Shown here one piece after another: positions 52,995 to 61,597 of a DNA stretch of 64,000 nucleotides. The translations under genes and the position numbers were made by a program. Source of the DNA: an uncultured Parasphingopyxis sp. (lineage in GTDB: Bacteria; Pseudomonadota; Alphaproteobacteria; Sphingomonadales; Sphingomonadaceae); NCBI RefSeq assembly GCF_937129435.1, contig NZ_CAKZNF010000033.1:39706-103705 (forward strand), written 5' to 3'. Each line of letters begins with the position of its first letter. Position 1 is the stretch's first letter. The notes under the pieces are model-generated. The model worked only from the letters and a program-made list of their open reading frames with translations, did no database searches and had not been told where the DNA came from.

Positions 52995-53076
52995 TTAAGG
53001 AGAGTTTAGCAAAAATACGCCCCGCATTTCCGCCGTCTCCACGAATTTATAACAGTCGGCGTTAACCAGATTTTAG
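52995..53076. promoter_or_regulatory. Two CtrA-like boxes in the SPOR/parA divergent spacer
   Basis: TTAA-N7-TTAG occurs twice, at 52995-53009 and 53062-53076. Each differs by one base from the alphaproteobacterial CtrA consensus TTAA-N7-TTAA. Both lie in the 192-base spacer between two genes for septum-type SPOR/ParA functions. Confidence 0.45.
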
Positions 53077-53127
53077 GCAGCCCGATGGCAATGCCCCTCG
53101 CAAGAGCCGCGAACAAAAGGGGATATC

Positions 53128-53847
53128 ATGCGGGTATTGGCAATGGCATCGCAGAAAGGCGGATCCGGCAAGACGACCTTGTCCGGCCATCTTGCTGTCG
53201 AGGCACAGCGGAGCGGGGCCGGCCCCGTGGTGCTGATCGATATCGATCCGCAGGGATCTCTTGCGGATTGGTGGAACGAGCGGGACGACGACATGCCCGC
53301 CTTCGCCCAGACGACCGTCGCCAGGCTAGCCGCTGACCTCGAGGTGCTGCGGCAACAGGGCTTCAAGCTCGCCGTCCTCGATACGCCGCCCGCCATCACC
53401 ATGGCGATCCAGAGCGTCATCCAGGTTGCCGAGCTGATCGTCATCCCGACCCGGCCGAGCCCGCACGACCTTCGCGCCGTCGGCGCCACCGTCGATCTTT
53501 GCGAGCGGGCCGGAAAGCCGCTGATCTTCGTCGTCAACGCGGCGACCCCGAAAGCCAAGATTACCTATGAAGCCGCCGTCGCGCTGTCGCAGCATGGCAC
53601 GGTGGCGCCAGTGACGCTTCACCATCGCACCGATTTCGCCGCCTCGATGATCGATGGCCGCACGGTCATGGAAATCGATCCCAACGGCAAATCCGCCCGG
53701 GAAATCCACGAATTGTGGAGTTACATCTCCGACCGGCTCGAGAAGAATTTCCGCCGCACCGTCTTCAGCAGCCCCAGATTCGCCGCACAGCCGTCCGTCC
53801 AGCGCCCCGCCGCCGCCGGTTTCGGCCGCCGCGTGCCGGGCCAGTAG
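53128..53847 (+). CDS. ParA/MinD family ATPase (orphan, no parB)
   Basis: A protein of 239 residues. The deviant Walker A motif is ASQKGGSGKTTLSG, with both signature Lys (residues 10 and 16). Walker A' is LIDIDPQGSLADWW, and Walker B is AVLDTPPAITM. The C-terminal 30 residues are basic and Pro/Arg-rich and go beyond the usual fold. Such ATPases position DNA or protein cargo. No parB follows. Instead comes a protein with a ribbon-helix-helix-like end, then a TPR-SPOR protein, within 20 bases each. Confidence 0.9.
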   Translation: MRVLAMASQKGGSGKTTLSGHLAVEAQRSGAGPVVLIDIDPQGSLADWWNERDDDMPAFAQTTVARLAADLEVLRQQGFKLAVLDTPPAITMAIQSVIQVAELIVIPTRPSPHDLRAVGATVDLCERAGKPLIFVVNAATPKAKITYEAAVALSQHGTVAPVTLHHRTDFAASMIDGRTVMEIDPNGKSAREIHELWSYISDRLEKNFRRTVFSSPRFAAQPSVQRPAAAGFGRRVPGQ

Positions 53848-53857
53848 GGGCGACGCC

Positions 53858-54649
53858 GTGGCAGAAGAAAAATTCGCATCGCTGTCTTCCGGCCTGCTCG
53901 CTCGCAAGGGCGCGGCAAAGCCTGCCATGCGGCGTCAGGGCTTCATGAATCCCAATGGCAGCACGCACGACGATCTCGGCTGGAACGACATGGGCTATGA
54001 AGCCCCGCGTCCGATCCATGGCGAAGAAGACATCGAAGCGCCGATGCCGCAAGTTCGCCAACAGATCGACCGGCTCGCTCGCGACATGGACGAAACGCCG
54101 TCCGGGAAAGACGTCTACGATCCCGCTTTTGCCGAGGATGAGGAAGACGATCGCGAAGAATATCGCGCCAATGGCAGCAATTGCGGCCTGAGCCCGGTCG
54201 ACACGCCTTCCGAAGTCGAATCCGGCGAGCCGGTAGAGACCGAGGCTTTCGAAACGGAGATCGACGAAGATCATTCCATCGAAACAGCGTTCGAACCGGC
54301 GCCGATCGAGCAGCAGATGGCCGCGATGAAAAAGCCGGCTCGCCACGATCCAGAGCTTTCGGTTCAGCCCGAGCAATCGGAAACCGAAGCTGTGGCCGAG
54401 CAAGATGTCGTAGCGCAGGCCGAAGCCGATCGCGTCGTCAGAACGGTCGCGAAGTCGGTCCCGGCGCGTCAGAAGGCGGCCTTCACGCTGCGGCTCGATC
54501 GTGAACGGCACCTCAAATTGCGGCTCGCTTCGGCGCTTCACAACCGCTCCGCGCAGCAACTCGTGACCGAGGCGCTCGACAATTTCCTCGCCGATATGCC
54601 GGAACTCGACGCGCTTGCCGCCCGGGCTTCGAACGACACGACTCATTGA
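53858..54649 (+). CDS. Acidic linker protein with C-terminal ribbon-helix-helix-like domain, ParA partner candidate
   Basis: The GTG at 53858 (AGGGG upstream) gives 263 residues. Residues 1-45 are basic with LSSGLLARKGAAKPAMRRQG. Residues 45-200 are very acidic and look disordered. The last 60 residues (AAFTLRLDRERHLKLRLAS, ALHNRSAQQLVTEALDNFL) have the strand-helix-helix pattern of ribbon-helix-helix DNA-binding domains. Genes for ParA with a small RHH partner (as in ParA/ParG plasmid systems) are known, so this may be the cargo or DNA adaptor of the ParA. No family name is certain. Confidence 0.7.
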   Translation: MAEEKFASLSSGLLARKGAAKPAMRRQGFMNPNGSTHDDLGWNDMGYEAPRPIHGEEDIEAPMPQVRQQIDRLARDMDETPSGKDVYDPAFAEDEEDDREEYRANGSNCGLSPVDTPSEVESGEPVETEAFETEIDEDHSIETAFEPAPIEQQMAAMKKPARHDPELSVQPEQSETEAVAEQDVVAQAEADRVVRTVAKSVPARQKAAFTLRLDRERHLKLRLASALHNRSAQQLVTEALDNFLADMPELDALAARASNDTTH

Positions 54650-54666
54650 TCGCAGGAGAGACGACG

Positions 54667-56139
54667 ATGAATGCCAAGCTGATCAAACTCGCCGCGTCGG
54701 GCCTGCTGCTCGGCGGCACGATGACCGGGATCGCGACCGTCGCGAATTCGACGAGCGTCGCCGAAGTTTCGAACCGCGACGCCCGCGACGCGTCCCGCGC
54801 TGCCGACGAAGCCCGTGAAGCGCTGGCCGAAGGCCGTGCCGACCGTGCTGTCGACCAGGCCGAACGCGCCGTCGAGAAGATGCCGATGAGCGCCGAATAC
54901 CGGCACCTGCTCGGCCGTGCCTATCTGGCCGCCGGCCGCTTCGAATCGGCGGAAACGAGCTTCCAGGATGCGCTGACGATCAATCCCGATCTCGATCGCA
55001 CGGCTTTCAATCTTGCGCTGACGCTGATCGCGCAGGGCGATACCCAGTCGGCGGTCGAAGAGATCGCCGATCTGCAGGGCCGAATCGGCGAATCCGATCG
55101 CGGTCTCGCGCTGGCGCTTGCCGGCCGCCACGACCAGGCGATCGAGATCCTTCGCGATGCCGCGCGTGCCAATGGCGGCGATCCACGGGCACGCCAGAAT
55201 CTCGCGCTGACCTATGCGCTTGCCGGCCGCTGGGCCGAAGCCCGGATCACGGCGGCGCAGGACATTTCGATGGGTGAACTCGACGGCCGGATGCGCGAAT
55301 GGATTTCGCTGGCCGAACCGGGCAACAATGCCGGCCGGGTCGCTTATCTCCTCGGTGTCGAAGCCGATGCCCGCGATCCGGGACAGCCGACGCGTCTCGC
55401 GCTCGGCCCGATCCAGAACCAGGTCATGATGGCCGAAGCACCGGCCGATGAAGGCGAACCCGCCGTTCCGGCTCCGGTTGTTGCCTTTACCGCGCCGGTC
55501 GAACCGGCCGACGTTTCGATCACGCCGCGCGTGACCGAAGTCGAAGTACCGCCGCCGGCGCCTTTCGCCGCACCGGTTGAAACCGCCGTCGCCCCGGCAC
55601 CGGCGCCCGTTCGCACGACGACCGGCCAGACGGCTGAACCGCGCGTTGCGGGCAGCTTTGCCTCGCGCACCGAAGGTGAATTCATCGTCGAGGAAGAAGC
55701 GCCGGTCCGCATGGCGAGCGTCACGCCGCCGCCCGCACCGCGTGCCGCTCCTTCGCCCGCTCCGCGCCCGGCCCCCGCGCCGCGCGTCGAGCGTGCGCCC
55801 GAAGCTTCAAGCATCCCGGCCGCGCCGCGCAACATGACCGGGCGCTTCGTCGTCCAGCTTGGCGCCTTCGCCAACCAGGCCAATGTCACCATCGCATGGG
55901 ACCGCGCAGTGCGCCGCTATTCCGCTCTCGCGAGCTTCGTGCCGTCGCGCGCGACGTTCGAACAGGGCCGTGTGCTGCACCGCCTCTCGTTCGGCGGATA
56001 CGAGAATCACGGTGAAGCCGCCCGCATGTGCCGCACGCTCCGTAGCAACGGCGTCGAATGCTTTGTCCGCGCCCGCGCCGGCGATGCACCGCTCCAGATG
56101 GCCGCTCGCAGCGGCGCCGGAGCAGCCGCGCTGCGGTAG
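54667..56139 (+). CDS. TPR protein with C-terminal SPOR domain
   Basis: The ATG at 54667 (GCAGGAGAG upstream) gives 490 residues. A signal-type N-terminus (LIKLAASGLLLGGTMTG) is followed by TPR units at about residues 50-190. Typical units are YRHLLGRAYLAAGRFESAETSF and ARQNLALTYALAGRWAEA. A long Pro/Ala/Val-rich linker (about 260-395) leads to a SPOR domain at about 400-475 (RFVVQLGAFANQANVTIAWDR). It is probably periplasmic and septal. It ends the parA operon; a hairpin inside the convergent pyrC gene may end the transcript. Confidence 0.88.
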   Translation: MNAKLIKLAASGLLLGGTMTGIATVANSTSVAEVSNRDARDASRAADEAREALAEGRADRAVDQAERAVEKMPMSAEYRHLLGRAYLAAGRFESAETSFQDALTINPDLDRTAFNLALTLIAQGDTQSAVEEIADLQGRIGESDRGLALALAGRHDQAIEILRDAARANGGDPRARQNLALTYALAGRWAEARITAAQDISMGELDGRMREWISLAEPGNNAGRVAYLLGVEADARDPGQPTRLALGPIQNQVMMAEAPADEGEPAVPAPVVAFTAPVEPADVSITPRVTEVEVPPPAPFAAPVETAVAPAPAPVRTTTGQTAEPRVAGSFASRTEGEFIVEEEAPVRMASVTPPPAPRAAPSPAPRPAPAPRVERAPEASSIPAAPRNMTGRFVVQLGAFANQANVTIAWDRAVRRYSALASFVPSRATFEQGRVLHRLSFGGYENHGEAARMCRTLRSNGVECFVRARAGDAPLQMAARSGAGAAALR

Positions 56140-56161
56140 AGCGAGCCACAAAATGTCTACT

Positions 56162-57385
56162 TCAAGGGCGGTCGATCACCAGTCGGCCGCCCTTTATTAC
56201 GTGGGCGATCCGGCCTTGTACGGGCAGGCCATCGAACGGTGTGTTTCCGGCGCTGGCGGCCATCTTCTCGCTGTCGATCTTCCATGGGGCGTCGGAGTCG
56301 AACATCACGATATCGGCGGGCGAGCCCTTGTCGAGCGATCCGCCGGGAATGCCGAGGATGCGCGCCGGATTGGACGACAATAGCGCGAAAAGCCGGGACA
56401 GGGTGATCCGCCCGTCGCGGACGAGGCCGAGGCTCATCGTCAGCAGCGTTTCGGCGCCTGCCATGCCCGGCTCGGCATCGGCATAGGGGAGACGCTTGGC
56501 TTCCGTGCCCTGGGGATCGTGACCTGAGGCAATGACATCGATGGTCCCATCGGCAAGCGCGGCGAGCGCGGCATCGCGATCGTCGGCGCTTCGCAGCGGC
56601 GGGGTCAGCTTGGCGAATGTGCGGTACGGCCCGATATCGACATCGCACAGGATCAGGTGCGCCGGCGTGATGCCGCAGGTGACGGGAAGGCCGCGCGACT
56701 TGGCATCGCGGATCAGGTCGAAACCGCGCGCGGTGGTCACATTGCGGAAATGGATGCGCGCGCCCGCTTCCTCGGCCAGCATCAGGTCGCGCGCGATGGC
56801 GATGGCTTCGGCGATGGCGGGCGCTCCCGCAAGGCCCAGCCGCGTGGAGGCTTCGCCATCGGTGGCGACGGCGCTTCCCGCCAGCCCGGCGTCCTCGGCG
56901 GTCGTGATGACGGTCAGGTCGAGCGCGGCGGCGTAGCGCAGGACGCGCAGCATGACGCTGCCGTCGGCGATCCAGCTCTTGCCGGTCGCGACGGCACAGG
57001 CGCCTGCGCGCTGCATCAGGCCGATCTCGGCCAGTTCCTCGCCATCAAGCCCGGCTGTCGCGGCGGCGATGGGATGGATCCACACATCGGGCTTGCCCGA
57101 CGCGGCGGCGCGCTGGATCAGAGACGGCTCGTCGAGCGGAACCGATTGGTCGGGCATCAACGCCGCGCGTGTGATCCCGCCCGCGACGAAGGCGGGGAGG
57201 TCGACCGCGAACACGCCGAGATCGACGATACCGGGCGCGACGTGTAGCCCGGTGGCATCGAGCGGCTCGGCGAATTCGGGTTCCGAGGCGGCGATTAGGC
57301 CGTCATCGACATGGACCACGCCGTCGCGCTCTTCATCCGCGACCGGATCGATCAGCGTGCCGCCGGTGATGGTGAGGCCGGTCAT
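56162..57385 (-). CDS. pyrC: Dihydroorotase-like protein lacking the metal ligands (PyrC' type)
   Basis: The ATG at 57385 (GGGGAGGATTTC upstream) gives 407 residues of the amidohydrolase fold. In active enzymes the first strand ends in DxHxH; here it reads IVDLGVFAVD, with no His. The later His ligands are also absent: LTVITTAEDAG, IHFRNVTTARG and ASGHDPQG. So it should not catalyse ring closure. In Pseudomonas a non-catalytic PyrC' forms the scaffold of aspartate carbamoyltransferase. Its position right after pyrB supports that role. A catalytic dihydroorotase is expected elsewhere in the genome. Confidence 0.9.
   Translation of the reverse strand: MTGLTITGGTLIDPVADEERDGVVHVDDGLIAASEPEFAEPLDATGLHVAPGIVDLGVFAVDLPAFVAGGITRAALMPDQSVPLDEPSLIQRAAASGKPDVWIHPIAAATAGLDGEELAEIGLMQRAGACAVATGKSWIADGSVMLRVLRYAAALDLTVITTAEDAGLAGSAVATDGEASTRLGLAGAPAIAEAIAIARDLMLAEEAGARIHFRNVTTARGFDLIRDAKSRGLPVTCGITPAHLILCDVDIGPYRTFAKLTPPLRSADDRDAALAALADGTIDVIASGHDPQGTEAKRLPYADAEPGMAGAETLLTMSLGLVRDGRITLSRLFALLSSNPARILGIPGGSLDKGSPADIVMFDSDAPWKIDSEKMAASAGNTPFDGLPVQGRIAHVIKGGRLVIDRP
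56164..56199 (+). terminator. Possible terminator of the parA-SPOR operon, inside the pyrC 3' end
   Basis: AAGGGCGG (56164-56171) pairs with CCGCCCTT (56187-56194) and is followed by TATTA. It lies 25 bases after the TPR-SPOR stop but within the last codons of the convergent pyrC gene. Confidence 0.5.
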
Positions 57386-57390
57386 GAAAT

Positions 57391-57514
57391 CCTCCCCGGC
57401 ACGGGGAGGGGGACCGCACGAAGTGCGGTGGAGGGGGCTCTCCACGCGCGTTGCGCCACGAGGATAGCCCCCTCCGTCAGCCCTCCGGGCTGCCACCTCC
57501 CCGTGCCGGGGAGG
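57391..57514. repeat. Palindromic intergenic element between pyrB and pyrC
   Basis: Two 49-base arms (57391-57439 and 57466-57514) are inverted copies. The outer 19 bases are near identical (CCTCCCCGGCACGGGGAGG at the left) and the inner GGAGGGGGCT is shared. Between them each arm has its own different small hairpin (CCGCAC-GAA-GTGCGG at the left, AGCCC-GGA-GGGCT at the right). The left end supplies the GGGGAGG ribosome-binding site of pyrC. A shorter relative lies at 59669-59689. Confidence 0.8.
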
Positions 57515-57530
57515 AACTTGGCACGACCCG

Positions 57531-58520
57531 TCATACCCACCCCTCCACGCCGCGCCCCTTGCGCGTCAGCACGTCGAGGCAGGCCATGCGCACCGCGACG
57601 CCCATCTCGACCTGTTCGGTGATCGCCGACCGGTCGAGGTCGTCGGCGATGTCGCTGGCGATCTCGATGCCGCGGTTCATCGGCCCCGGGTGCATGACGA
57701 GCGCGTCGGGCGCGGCCTTTTCCAGCCGCTCGCGCGTCAGGCCGTAGAGCGCGAAATATTCGCGCGCCGAGGGGACAAGGCCGCTCTTCATCCGCTCGGT
57801 CTGCAGCCGCAGCATCATGACGACGTCGCAGCCGTCCAGCCCCGCATCGAAATCGGTGAAGGCGGTCACGCCCAGCCGCTCGACCGCGGGCGGCATCAGC
57901 GTCGGCGGTGCGACGACGCGGACCTCGGCGCCGAGCGCGGTCAGCGCCAGGATGTTTGACCGCGCGACGCGGCTGTGCAGGATATCGCCGCAGATCGCGA
58001 CGCGCTGCTTCGCGATCGCGCCCTTGCGGCGGCGGATCGTCAGCGCGTCGAGCAGCGCCTGTGTCGGATGTTCGTGCCAGCCATCGCCCGCGTTCAGCAC
58101 CGGGCAGTCGACCTTGTCGGCGATCAGCTGCACCGCGCCCGAGCTGCCATGCCGCATCACGATGATGTCGGGGCGCATGGCGTTGAGCGTGATCGCCGTA
58201 TCGAGCAGCGTTTCGCCCTTCTTCACGCTTGATTGCGCGGCGTGCATGTTGACGACGTCTGCGCCCAGCCGCTTGCCCGCAATCTCGAAGCTCAAGAGCG
58301 TGCGCGTGGAATTTTCGAAAAAGGCGTTGATTTGGGTGAGGCCGGCGAGCCGGTCGTCATGCTTCGTCGCCGCGCGGTTGAGCGCCACCCATTGCTCGGC
58401 CTCGTCGAGGAGAAAGGCGATTTCCCAGGGCTGCAACCCGTCGATCCCGGTGAGGTGCCCGTGCGGAAACGGATGCGCGCCCTCGGGGGTCGCGGCGGGA
58501 TGAGAGGCGGCGCTGGACAT
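57531..58520 (-). CDS. pyrB: Aspartate carbamoyltransferase catalytic subunit
   Basis: It makes carbamoyl aspartate, the committed step of pyrimidine synthesis. The 329 residues include the carbamoyl-phosphate loop [20 protein letters not shown], and [18 protein letters not shown] and [15 protein letters not shown] follow as in other catalytic chains. No regulatory pyrI is near. The next gene is the non-catalytic pyrC; together they probably form a PyrB-PyrC' dodecamer. The start has no clear ribosome-binding site. Confidence 0.97.
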   Translation of the reverse strand: MSSAASHPAATPEGAHPFPHGHLTGIDGLQPWEIAFLLDEAEQWVALNRAATKHDDRLAGLTQINAFFENSTRTLLSFEIAGKRLGADVVNMHAAQSSVKKGETLLDTAITLNAMRPDIIVMRHGSSGAVQLIADKVDCPVLNAGDGWHEHPTQALLDALTIRRRKGAIAKQRVAICGDILHSRVARSNILALTALGAEVRVVAPPTLMPPAVERLGVTAFTDFDAGLDGCDVVMMLRLQTERMKSGLVPSAREYFALYGLTRERLEKAAPDALVMHPGPMNRGIEIASDIADDLDRSAITEQVEMGVAVRMACLDVLTRKGRGVEGWV

Positions 58521-58611
58521 TAAAGGGGTGCTTTAGTGCGAATGGGGGAGGGGGGCAATATGGTGGCGAGTGGAATTGCTAATCCTCGCCTCTTTGCGCT
58601 ACATATCAGCT

Positions 58612-59193
58612 ATGAGACATCATATCATACTATTGGCTTTAGTGCTGGTCGCTTGCTCCAGGCCAGCGATTGATGCTTCTGAGAGCCTTGTGGGTGCTGA
58701 CGAACTTCCCGGTACTCATGAGTTGTCCCGGGAGAGAATCCTGATTCATCAATGGGCCGGCAATATAGGCGCGCTCGGACCTTACAAAGACGATATGCTC
58801 ATGTACGAGTTGAGGCCTGATAACGCACTTCGAGTTCAGCACACATATTGGGAACCGGAAACCATTGCGGAGCGGGTGCGTGGAGAAGAGATCATCGAGA
58901 TATCTTCTGGAACCGCTAACCGCTTACGGCGAGAGCTATGGCGTGTTCGACCCGAGATATTGGAGGGTGTAGAATATCATACACGACCGACCGGGTGCCC
59001 CATGATCTATGATGCCGGGATAGAGTATAGCGTGGCCTTCGTTAGCCCGAGGGGGGAAATAGGAATGTTCGTTTTGCCGTACCATTGTGCCGATGGTGCT
59101 TCCGCCATTTCACGGGCTTTGATCCGGCAAGTTATTTCGGAATTGCCGGCGTCGGAGGTTGCAACCGGTTTCGCGCTTATCGATGGGGATTGA
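58612..59193 (+). CDS. Putative lipoprotein, AT-richer than neighbours
   Basis: The ATG at 58612 (MRHHIILLALVLVACS) gives 193 residues with a good lipobox (LVLVAC). An upstream ATG at 58570 would spoil the signal. The mature part begins with RPAIDASESLVG, then mixed strands and helices; two Cys (TGCPMIY and YHCADG) may pair. No family was recognised. Base composition is visibly lower in GC than in the genes around it, suggesting later acquisition. It is convergent with ruvX and divergent from pyrB. Confidence 0.7.
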   Translation: MRHHIILLALVLVACSRPAIDASESLVGADELPGTHELSRERILIHQWAGNIGALGPYKDDMLMYELRPDNALRVQHTYWEPETIAERVRGEEIIEISSGTANRLRRELWRVRPEILEGVEYHTRPTGCPMIYDAGIEYSVAFVSPRGEIGMFVLPYHCADGASAISRALIRQVISELPASEVATGFALIDGD

Positions 59194-59195
59194 GA

Positions 59196-59660
59196 CTAGC
59201 CCGCCACCAACCCATCAATCGCCCCCTGCAGGATATACTCCGCCGCCGCCGCGTCGACCTTGGCGGCGCGTTTCTTGCGGGAGATGTCCATGCCGATCAT
59301 GTCGCGTTCGACGGCCATGGGCGACCAGCGTTCGTCCCAGAACAGGAGGCGGAGGGCGGGGGCAGCATCGAGATTACGCGCGAAGGCGCGGACGGACTGG
59401 GTTTGCGGGCTCTCGCTGCCGTCGAGGTTGAGCGGCAGGCCGACGACGAGGCCGGCGACCTGCTGGGCGTCGAAGATCGCCTTGAGCGCTTCCAGGTCCT
59501 TCGAGAATTTGCGCCGCTGCACCGTTACGGCGGCGCTGGCGAAGGTCCATCCGGCATCGCACAGCGCCACGCCGATCGTCTTTGTGCCGACATCGAGCCC
59601 GGCAAGGCGCCCGCCGGAGGGGAGGGCGGCGCGGAAATCGGCGGGGGAGGCGGCGATCAT
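59196..59660 (-). CDS. ruvX: Holliday junction resolvase-like / pre-16S rRNA nuclease (YqgF)
   Basis: An RNase H-fold protein of 154 residues. [17 protein letters not shown] carries the first catalytic Asp. [19 protein letters not shown] and [12 protein letters not shown] carry the other acidic positions. The family was proposed as a resolvase and shown in E. coli to finish the 5' end of 16S rRNA. The ribosome-binding site GGGGAGGA comes from a short palindromic repeat (59669-59689). It is the second gene after the DUF3089 gene on this strand. Confidence 0.94.
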   Translation of the reverse strand: MIAASPADFRAALPSGGRLAGLDVGTKTIGVALCDAGWTFASAAVTVQRRKFSKDLEALKAIFDAQQVAGLVVGLPLNLDGSESPQTQSVRAFARNLDAAPALRLLFWDERWSPMAVERDMIGMDISRKKRAAKVDAAAAEYILQGAIDGLVAG

Positions 59661-59668
59661 CGGCCAGT

Positions 59669-59689
59669 TCCTCCCCGGAACGGGGAGGA
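59669..59689. repeat. Short palindrome related to the pyrB-pyrC element
   Basis: TCCTCCCCGGAACGGGGAGGA is a near-perfect palindrome (CTCCCCG/CGGGGAG around GAA). It matches the outer end of the element at 57391-57514. It lies between the DUF3089 gene and ruvX, and read on the minus strand it provides GGGGAGG 9 bases before the ruvX ATG. Confidence 0.75.
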
Positions 59690-59705
59690 CCTAGGCGCGC
59701 TACCC

Positions 59706-60929
59706 TCAACCTCTCGCCTCGAAATAGGCCCGCGTTCGCCGGTCCACATCGGCGCGCAGGTTCGCCCAGAACAGCATGTAATCGAACACATGATAGTTGT
59801 TGCCGGGCAGGACATAGCTGTCATAGCCGACCGGCGGATCGCCGATCATCAGGATGCCGCGATCGCCGCAGTTCGCCGGAATTCGCTCGCGTTCCAGCGT
59901 CGCGCCGTCGGTTTCCTCGTTCGGAATCAGCGATCCGCTATTGGCCGATGCGGGCGCCTCTCCGCCGCGCCGTCCGGTCAGCGGGTTGATGCACAGCATG
60001 TCGGTGCCGCGCCGGGGATCCTGGGTCAGGCCGGTGCTGTCCTCGTAGAGATTTTCCACCTGCCGCGGATCGGCGGGGTCGGCGAAGGAGATGTAGCTGA
60101 AGATGCACCCGGCATCGTCGGCCTTCACGCAGCCGGGGAGGGGAAGGGCGGGGAGGTCCGCCTCGACCGAAATCGGCCAGCCGATCAGATAGGCCGCGAC
60201 GATCCGGTCGGCGATCGGCGTCCCGTTGATCCGCTCGAACAGCAGCGTCTGCAGATGCAGCGACCCCTGGCTGTGACCGGCGATGATGAAGGGTTGATCC
60301 GGCCCGATCTGTTCGAGGAAATAGTCGAACGCCGCTTCGACATCGCGATAGGCGAAGCGGATCGCCATCCGCGCCTCCTCGCTCGTCGTCAGGAAGGCGC
60401 CCAGCACGGCTTGCCGGTAGAGGGGCGCCCAGACCTCGCCCACATCGTTGAACACGCTGGCCTGGCTGGCGGCGAACAATTCCTGCCGCTCGCGCACGCT
60501 TGCATCGCGCATTTCGGCGTTCCACCGGTCGCGCGCGACATAGGTGGTGGGCAGGACGTAGAAGACGGGGACGCGCGGCAGATCGACCCGGTCCTCGGCC
60601 ATCTCCTCTTGCGGATTTTCGACGTTTGCAGGCGTTTCGGTGCCGGCTTCGTCATCCTCGGCCGTCGTCTCGGCATCGGTGAGGCTCGTTTCCTCGCCAT
60701 AGCCTTCGGGCAACCAGTCGCTTGCCGCGTCGTCCTTGTCGGGCCGCACCAGCCACATATTCGCCGCCGCATAGGCCGATTCCTCGACCGGATCGAGAAT
60801 CTCGACCGGCTCGGACGGCACGAAGGCCATGCGCAGCAGCTCGTCCTGAAATACGTTCCACGCGATTGCTGCGGCAACGGCGAGGAAGACGAGAAACGCA
60901 ATGATGTAGAGAAAGATGCGGGCGGCCAT
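59706..60929 (-). CDS. DUF3089 family alpha/beta-hydrolase-like membrane-anchored protein
   Basis: A protein of 407 residues. An N-terminal membrane helix (IFLYIIAFLVFLAVAAAIAW) is followed by an exported domain. The nucleophile elbow is IIAGHSQGSLHLQTLL near residue 228, typical of lipases and esterases. Conserved DUF3089 parts are FYVLPTTYVARDRWNAEM and LIGWPISVEADLPALPLPGC. An acidic low-complexity insert lies at about 80-105 (LTDAETTAEDDEAGTE). The substrate is unknown. Confidence 0.85.
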   Translation of the reverse strand: MAARIFLYIIAFLVFLAVAAAIAWNVFQDELLRMAFVPSEPVEILDPVEESAYAAANMWLVRPDKDDAASDWLPEGYGEETSLTDAETTAEDDEAGTETPANVENPQEEMAEDRVDLPRVPVFYVLPTTYVARDRWNAEMRDASVRERQELFAASQASVFNDVGEVWAPLYRQAVLGAFLTTSEEARMAIRFAYRDVEAAFDYFLEQIGPDQPFIIAGHSQGSLHLQTLLFERINGTPIADRIVAAYLIGWPISVEADLPALPLPGCVKADDAGCIFSYISFADPADPRQVENLYEDSTGLTQDPRRGTDMLCINPLTGRRGGEAPASANSGSLIPNEETDGATLERERIPANCGDRGILMIGDPPVGYDSYVLPGNNYHVFDYMLFWANLRADVDRRTRAYFEARG

Positions 60930-61030
60930 CCGGATACTCGGTTATGGACGATGGAAATGTGGCCGCGACATAAGCGAACGCGCGGCAAAGTCCAGCACAG
61001 GCGGGCAGCGTAGGCCAATCGCTCCCATAC

Positions 61031-61124
61031 CGTCATTGCGAGCGAAGCGAAGCAATCCAGAGCGGCAAGCGCCGACTCATGCGGCTCTGGATTGCCGCGT
61101 CGCCTTCGGCTCCTCGCAATGACG
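61031..61124. repeat. CGTCATTGCGAG palindromic repeat
   Basis: The element opens with CGTCATTGCGAG and closes with CTCGCAATGACG. The arms continue inwards (AAGCAATCCAGAGC and GCTCTGGATTGCCGC) for about 33-41 bases each. A 20-base unpaired centre remains. It lies between the DUF3089 gene and gatC. This palindrome type is a very common dispersed repeat in alphaproteobacteria, from general knowledge. Confidence 0.8.
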
Positions 61125-61185
61125 ATGGCGGCGGGTCGAATGACCGCGCTTGAAGCGGGGCGGGGGCGGTGCTAGCCGCGCGGCC

Positions 61186-61473
61186 ATGTCCGTCGATACC
61201 GAAACCGTGATGAAGATCGCCAACCTCGCGCGCATCGCGATGAGCGAGGAAGAGGCCGAGGCGCTGAAGCCCGATCTCAATGCCATACTCGACTGGGTCG
61301 AGCAGCTCGAGGAGGTCGATACCGACGGCGTCGAGCCGCTGGCGATGGTGATCGAGAACAGGACGCGGATGCGCGAGGATATCGTCACCGACGGCAACAA
61401 GCGCGACGATATTCTGGCGAATGCGCCCAATGCCGAACACGGCTTCTTCGCCGTGCCGAAGGTGATCGAATAG
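61186..61473 (+). CDS. gatC: Asp-tRNA(Asn)/Glu-tRNA(Gln) amidotransferase subunit C
   Basis: A 95-residue protein from the ATG at 61186 ([19 protein letters not shown]). It wraps GatA and GatB in the enzyme that turns Glu-tRNA-Gln into Gln-tRNA-Gln. [35 protein letters not shown] and the [20 protein letters not shown] end are conserved. First gene of the gatCAB run; a repeat-bearing gap of 124 bases separates it from gatA. Confidence 0.96.
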   Translation: MSVDTETVMKIANLARIAMSEEEAEALKPDLNAILDWVEQLEEVDTDGVEPLAMVIENRTRMREDIVTDGNKRDDILANAPNAEHGFFAVPKVIE

Positions 61474-61500
61474 TGGTTGTGACAGCAATGAATTCGGATC

Positions 61501-61584
61501 GTCACCCTGAACTTGTTTCAGGGTCCATATGCCGACCATCCACCAAAGAAGTGCGACGTCGGAGCATATGGATGCTGAAGCATA
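61501..61584. repeat. Degenerate inverted repeat between gatC and gatA
   Basis: CACCCTGAACTTGTTTCAGGG (61503-61523) is a short palindrome by itself (CCCTGAA/TTCAGGG). TCCATATG at 61524-61531 recurs inverted as CATATGGA near 61565. The right arm then decays (GATGCTGAAGCATAATG). It looks like an eroded copy of a CCCTGAACTTG-type dispersed repeat. Confidence 0.55.
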
Positions 61585-61597
61585 ATGGGGTGGGCCG

